A program made the translations under genes and the position numbers. The notes beneath the pieces are model-generated. The model was given only the letters and a program-made list of their open reading frames with translations, was not told the origin of the DNA and did not search any database. Source: Pseudomonadota bacterium (lineage in GTDB: Bacteria; Pseudomonadota; Gammaproteobacteria; Burkholderiales; Burkholderiaceae_C). Taken from it: a stretch of 64,000 nucleotides of DNA. Shown piece after piece: positions 63,052 through 64,000 of the stretch; positions within the stretch are counted from its first letter, which is position 1, and the number at the start of each line of letters is the position of its first letter. The stretch is from positions 1 to 64,000 of the forward strand of contig CAUJHQ010000190.1 of the NCBI GenBank assembly GCA_963204815.1, given 5' to 3'.

Positions 63052-64000
63052 TGCAGGCGCTGCTGCAACCGTCGATCGCGCGCCGCCTGCTGCTGGCGCT
63101 GGTCGTCGCGTCCGGCCTCGTGTTCGCCGCGATCTACTTCGCCGGGCGCCTGGGTGTCAATGCGCCCGACGTCGGCAACTTCGACCGTGAACTGCGCGTG
63201 GTCGCCGACGCCGCCACGCGGGTGGCCGACGGCAGCACCGATGCACGCGAGCTGGCGACCGCGCTGAAGGGTCTGACCGGCTACCTGTCGGCGAACCAGA
63301 AGATCAACGGCGCCCCGGAAGGCTTCGTCAGCTTCCGCGTGACCGACGCGCACGGCGTGGCGGTCGCCTTCGGCGGTGCAGGCCCCGCGCAGTGGCCACA
63401 GGCGCCCGCCGAAGGCCGCTACGTCCGCCACCTGTCCGACGGCGAGGCCTACCGCGTGCTGAGCGTGCGCAGCGCGGACGGGCGCTTCGCGATCGACATC
63501 GCGTCGTCGGAGCGCAGCCGGCAGTCGATCTTCGACGACGTCATGTCCAGCCCGCAGGCGCTGAGCCCACTGCTCTACGCGCTCCCGATCCTGCTGCTGC
63601 CGGCGTGGATCGCGGTGCACCGGGGGCTGAAGCCGCTGCGCCGCCTGTCCGCGGAGCTGGCGGCGCGCCGGCCCGACGATCTCTCGCCGGTGCGCGTGGA
63701 AGGCGTCTACCGCGAGCTCGTGCCGCTCATCCGCGACCTGAACGCCGCCTTCAGCCGCATCGGCGCGATGCTCGAACGCGAGCGCAGCTTCCTCGCCGAC
63801 GCGGCGCACGAGCTGCGGACGCCGCTGGCCGTGATGACGGCGCAATGCGACAGCCTGCGCTCCGCGCCGTCGGAGCCCGCCCGCGAATCGGCGCTGGCGC
63901 GGCTGGATGGCGGGCTCTCGCGCGCATCGCGCCTCGTCAACCAGCTGCTGGCGCTGGCGCGCCTGGAAGCAGGCACCGCCGACGCGTGGGCCCCGGCCGA
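63051..64000 (+). CDS. QseC-like sensor histidine kinase (partial, runs off the window)
   Basis: The first 316 codons of a sensor kinase. It has a membrane helix at about residues 12-33 (LLLALVVASGLVFAAIYFAG), a periplasmic domain of about 140 residues, a second helix near 180-200 and a HAMP-like region. The HisKA domain carries the phosphoacceptor in SFLADAAHELRTPLAVM. The catalytic domain lies beyond the right edge. It is coupled to the response regulator by a one-base overlap. The structure matches QseC/PmrB-type kinases. Confidence 0.88.
   Translation, partial: MQALLQPSIARRLLLALVVASGLVFAAIYFAGRLGVNAPDVGNFDRELRVVADAATRVADGSTDARELATALKGLTGYLSANQKINGAPEGFVSFRVTDAHGVAVAFGGAGPAQWPQAPAEGRYVRHLSDGEAYRVLSVRSADGRFAIDIASSERSRQSIFDDVMSSPQALSPLLYALPILLLPAWIAVHRGLKPLRRLSAELAARRPDDLSPVRVEGVYRELVPLIRDLNAAFSRIGAMLERERSFLADAAHELRTPLAVMTAQCDSLRSAPSEPARESALARLDGGLSRASRLVNQLLALARLEAGTADAWAPA

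Overview
The window is a very GC-rich (roughly 70% by eye), gene-dense bacterial chromosome segment. The trmJ/cysE/suhB block, orphan Bug-type receptors, NitT/TauT ABC systems and many LysR regulators suggest a betaproteobacterium of the order Burkholderiales (Rubrivivax/Leptothrix/Comamonadaceae-like). This rests on gene content and style; no rRNA is present. I see no tRNA, rRNA, insertion sequence, prophage or CRISPR array.

Layout. 1-5 kb: housekeeping genes (cysE, trmJ, suhB), an orphan sensor kinase and two small envelope proteins. 5-15 kb: a LysR/Bug receptor/amidase unit, then an Lrp regulator, two ornithine-cyclodeaminase-family enzymes and a 1241-residue PutA, which together could run ornithine to proline to glutamate. 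At 15.0-15.2 kb a LexA-type SOS box overlaps a promoter for a 32-codon gene. 15.2-27.5 kb: a tightly packed minus-strand run of 13 genes with two NitT/TauT-type ABC importers, two SDR dehydrogenases, a 3-hydroxyisobutyrate-dehydrogenase-family reductase and a D-apionolactonase-like protein. 27.6-35.2 kb: divergent catabolic genes (SMP-30 lactonase, mandelate-racemase-type dehydratase, CoA-transferase, aldehyde dehydrogenase).

35.2-43.6 kb: a minus-strand operon with a complete TRAP transporter, a D-apionate-oxidoisomerase-like enzyme, a DUF1537 sugar-acid kinase and a RuBisCO-like protein, divergent from a LysR gene. With the lactonase-like gene 22 kb away, this is close to a full oxidative D-apiose/D-apionate route. 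44.6-50.1 kb: a GntR-led operon (BKACE/DUF849, fluoroacetate-dehalogenase-like hydrolase, IlvD/Edd dehydratase) divergent from a lone TRAP receptor. 50-54.5 kb: a periplasmic binding protein coupled to a hybrid histidine kinase, and a VWA protein.

54.7-58.8 kb: a membrane electron-transfer operon (Tat-exported four-cluster ferredoxin, NrfD quinone module, tetraheme cytochrome c with one CX3CH site, an unknown cytoplasmic protein and a degenerate hemerythrin) behind an FNR-like palindrome. 58.8-64 kb: a beta-lactamase-fold lipoprotein gene broken by one amber codon, a TonB-dependent receptor, and a two-component pair whose kinase runs off the right edge.

The region is mainly a catabolic archipelago for sugar acids, amino acids and amides. 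Many translational-coupling overlaps (ATGA, GTGA, TTGA) point to long operons. The items most worth a second look are the SOS-controlled mini-gene, the RuBisCO-like apionate operon and the NrfD/CX3CH cytochrome operon.
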